64,000 nucleotides of DNA from Neofusicoccum parvum (Eukaryota; Ascomycota; Dothideomycetes; Botryosphaeriales; Botryosphaeriaceae). Numbering within the stretch: the stretch's first letter is position 1; every line of letters starts with the position of its first letter. Under the pieces are notes generated by a model. The model made no database searches. It worked only from the letters and a program-made list of their open reading frames with translations, and was not told the DNA's origin. Below, one piece after another: positions 61,653 through 64,000 of the stretch. The position numbers were made by a program, and so were the translations under genes. The DNA is taken from NCBI GenBank assembly GCA_020912385.1, contig CP087213.1, forward strand, positions 1,488,001-1,552,000. The letters are read 5' to 3'.

Positions 61653-64000
61653 ATGTCGTCTCCCGCCCAGAGGCGCTCGCAGCGCAGCTCTGCGTCCGCT
61701 ACTCCCAGGCGCAGCCAGCGCAACTCCCAGATTCCTCCCAGCAGTCCCTTGGCTGCCGCCGCCGGCCAGCAGCTGCAATCCGACGCCTCGCACGCCTCAA
61801 CCCCCAGGAGCCGCGTCCAGCAGCAGCATGCCCCGACATCCTCGCCCCTGTTCTACCGCTCCTCGCCCGCCGGCAGCTCTGCCCCCGCCAATGGCAATGA
61901 TGCCGACGGCGACAGGACGCCGAGGGCGTCGGCCATGAATGTTGGAGGTAGACACTGCAACTCTGCGCCGTCAACACCACAACGCTAACGCCATGCCGCC
62001 ACAGACTCGTCGCCTATCCGCTATGCCTCCAGCTCCAGCCCTACCCGTGCCGGGAACGCCCAGCGCGAGCCCCGAAGCAGCAGCAGCGCGCTCTTCGTCC
62101 GATCCTCGCTCTCTGGCCCACCGGGCTCGTCGGCGCGCAACCGGCGAAGCGACATCAACTCTGATCTTCTGGGCAGCGCAAGCGCTCGTGGACGCCGCCT
62201 CTTCGTCGATGAGCGCGGTAATACCATGGGCGCCAACCAGGCATCTGATGTCGCTACCTTTTCCAACCTCGACCCTAATACCTCGGATGCCGAAGCCACG
62301 AGCGTCGACCCCAACAGAGTTATCTGGGGTACCAATATCTCCATTACTGACGCCATGCACGGCTTCAAGGAGTTCCTCGTCAGCTTCCAGAAAAAGTACC
62401 GCATGATCCAGGATGAGCAGCTGCAGGAGGGACAGCAGCTATCTCAAGATCACCCGGGAACGACGAAGGAGTATGTGGAGATGATGAAGACGATGCTGGA
62501 CCTGGGCGTCACGGCGCTCAACCTGGATGCACGCAATCTAAAGTCCTTCCCTCCTACGAGGAAGCTCTGGCACCAGTTGCAAGCCTTTCCCAACGAAGTC
62601 ATCCCGATCATGGATGTGGCGGTCAAGGATGTCATGGCTGAGCTTGCTGATAAGCGCATGAACGAGATGCGCATGCAGCAACAGCAGGGTCAGCGGCCGC
62701 AGAGGGCGAGAGATGGCAGCTCCTTGCCGCCGGTTCCCAGCTCGGATGTCGACTCCCCTGCCGCTTTCCCCAATGACGCGGCAGAGATACCCGATCTAGT
62801 TCGCGAGGTCGAGTCAAAGATTTACAGAGTCCGTCCCTTTGGTCTAGACGAGACAATCAACCTTCGAGAGCTCAACCCGGGTGGTATGTTGCTCGACTTC
62901 CCGCTGTCTGGGGCATTACTGACTTGGAATAGATATGGACAAGCTGGTTAGCATCAAAGGACTTGTAATTCGGACCACCCCTATCATCCCCGACATGAAA
63001 GATGGTGAGCTCAATTTCTCCGATCTTCTTGGTACATGTGCTGACGATCCTAGCCTTCTTCCGCTGCTCCGTCTGCAATCACACTGTCAAGGTCGACATT
63101 GACCGCGGCAAGATTGCCGAGCCCACCCAGTGCCCCCGTCCGGTTTGCAATTCGCCCAACTCGATGCAGATTGTACACAACCGATCCGGATTCTCAGACA
63201 AGCAAGTCATCAAGCTTCAAGAGACGCCTGACAGTGTTCCCGACGGACAAACGCCGCATTCCGTGTCCTTGTGCGCGTACGACGAGCTTGTTGACGTATG
63301 CAAGGCAGGTGACCGCGTTGAAATCACTGGAATCTTCAAGTGCAACCAAGTCCGCGTCAACCCTCGGCAAAGAACCGTCAAGAACATCTTCAAGACCTAC
63401 GTCGATGCTCTGCACATCCAAAAGGTGGACAAGAAGAGAATGGGCATCGACACATCGACGATCGAAGAAGAGCTCTCTGAGCACATCGCCGGAGACATCG
63501 AGGAGGTGCGCAAGGTCAGCGAGGAAGAGGAGGCGAAGATCAAGGAGGTTGCGGCGCGGCCGGACGTTTACGAGCTGCTCGCTAGGTCTTTGGCTCCCAG
63601 CATCTACGAGATGGACGACGTAAAGAAGGGCATCCTCCTCCAATTGTTCGGCGGCACGAACAAATCGTTCGAGAAGGGAGGCAGCCCAAAGTACAGGGGT
63701 GACATCAACGTTCTCCTCTGCGGTGACCCGTCCACGTCGAAGTCCCAGCTGCTCCAGTACGTCCACAAAATCGCACCACGTGGCATATACACGTCTGGAA
63801 AGGGTTCCTCGGCCGTTGGTTTGACAGCATATGTGACGCGCGACCCTGAGACACGCCAGCTTGTGCTCGAGTCCGGTGCGCTTGTCCTGTCAGACGGGGG
63901 TGTGTGCTGCATCGACGAGTTTGACAAGATGTCGGATGCAACCCGTTCGGTGTTGCACGAAGTGATGGAGCAGCAAACCGTCTCCATTGCCAAAGCTGGT
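61653..64000 (+). CDS. MCM4: DNA replication licensing factor MCM4 (3' end outside window)
   Basis: Exons 61653-61947, 62005-62883, 62933-63004 and 63054 to the window edge give the first 730 residues. Residues 1-190 are the disordered, Ser/Pro-rich N-terminal extension expected of MCM4, a target of DDK and CDK, with many SP and RRS sites. The MCM N domain follows ([20 protein letters not shown]), with zinc motif [11 protein letters not shown] and [11 protein letters not shown]-fold [10 protein letters not shown], then the AAA+ domain: [20 protein letters not shown], Walker [34 protein letters not shown] and Walker [13 protein letters not shown]4 is one subunit of the MCM2-7 helicase loaded at replication origins. 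The frame is intact to base 64000; the arginine finger and C-terminus are beyond it. Confidence 0.97.

Overview
The window is nuclear DNA from a filamentous ascomycete (Pezizomycotina), most likely a Dothideomycete. The evidence is short introns of about 45-70 nt with GTRAGT-like donors and CTRAC branch sites, GC-rich genes at about one per 3 kb, and typical mould families: a rhodopsin-domain membrane protein, a secreted tyrosinase, DUF6594, a hybrid histidine kinase, AUR1 and an alternative NADH dehydrogenase. No operons, rRNA, confident tRNA, CRISPR or intact transposon are visible. Exon models were built by hand from splice signals, frame continuity and family similarity, and every multi-exon model given sums to a whole number of codons.

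Layout. 0.6-2.0 kb (-): seven-helix rhodopsin-domain protein. 3.5-4.8 kb (+): tyrosinase. 5.0-6.8 kb (+): RFT1 (N-glycan precursor handling in the ER). 7.7-9.0 kb (+): mitochondrial FtsJ-type rRNA methyltransferase (MRM2). 9.4-10.5 kb (-): fungal protein with an internal duplication. 10.5-12.9 kb: gene-poor, partly AT-rich DNA with RIP-like decay. 12.9-14.4 kb (-): AUR1. 14.4-18.2 kb: long gene-free stretch. 18.2-20.3 kb (-): Ace2/Swi5-like C2H2 factor. 21.1-21.7 kb (+): ubiquitin-eS31 fusion. 22.1-22.8 kb (-): Mis14/Nsl1 kinetochore protein. 24.2-24.9 kb (-): small unassigned protein. 26.5-29.1 kb (-): Gap1-type RasGAP. 31.8-34.5 kb (-): DUF6594 protein. 35.5-37.5 kb (-): type II NADH dehydrogenase. 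38.3-39.4 kb (-): arginase. 42.5-45.5 kb (-): Syp1 muniscin. 46.0-47.6 kb (+): Csk1-like CDK-activating kinase. 48.4-49.7 kb (+): Hym1/Mo25. 51.1-57.2 kb (+): hybrid histidine kinase of about 2006 aa. 58.4-60.1 kb (+): a single reading frame joining a secretory FKBP isomerase to a STIMATE/TMEM110-type membrane domain. 60.9-61.3 kb (-): tubulin cofactor A. 61.7 kb to the end (+): MCM4, cut by the window edge.

Most genes are core housekeeping or signalling genes: cell cycle and chromosomes (MCM4, Mis14, Csk1-like), polarity and morphogenesis (Hym1, Ace2-like, RasGAP, Syp1), endomembrane and lipid (RFT1, AUR1, FKBP-STIMATE), and mitochondrial or nitrogen metabolism (NDH-2, MRM2, arginase). They look like independent transcription units, not a pathway cluster. 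The most unusual item is the FKBP-STIMATE fusion. Others are the internally duplicated protein at 9.4-10.5 kb, a transitions-only repeat pair in the decayed region, a perfect 16-bp inverted repeat upstream of arginase, and four stop-free introns whose lengths are multiples of three.
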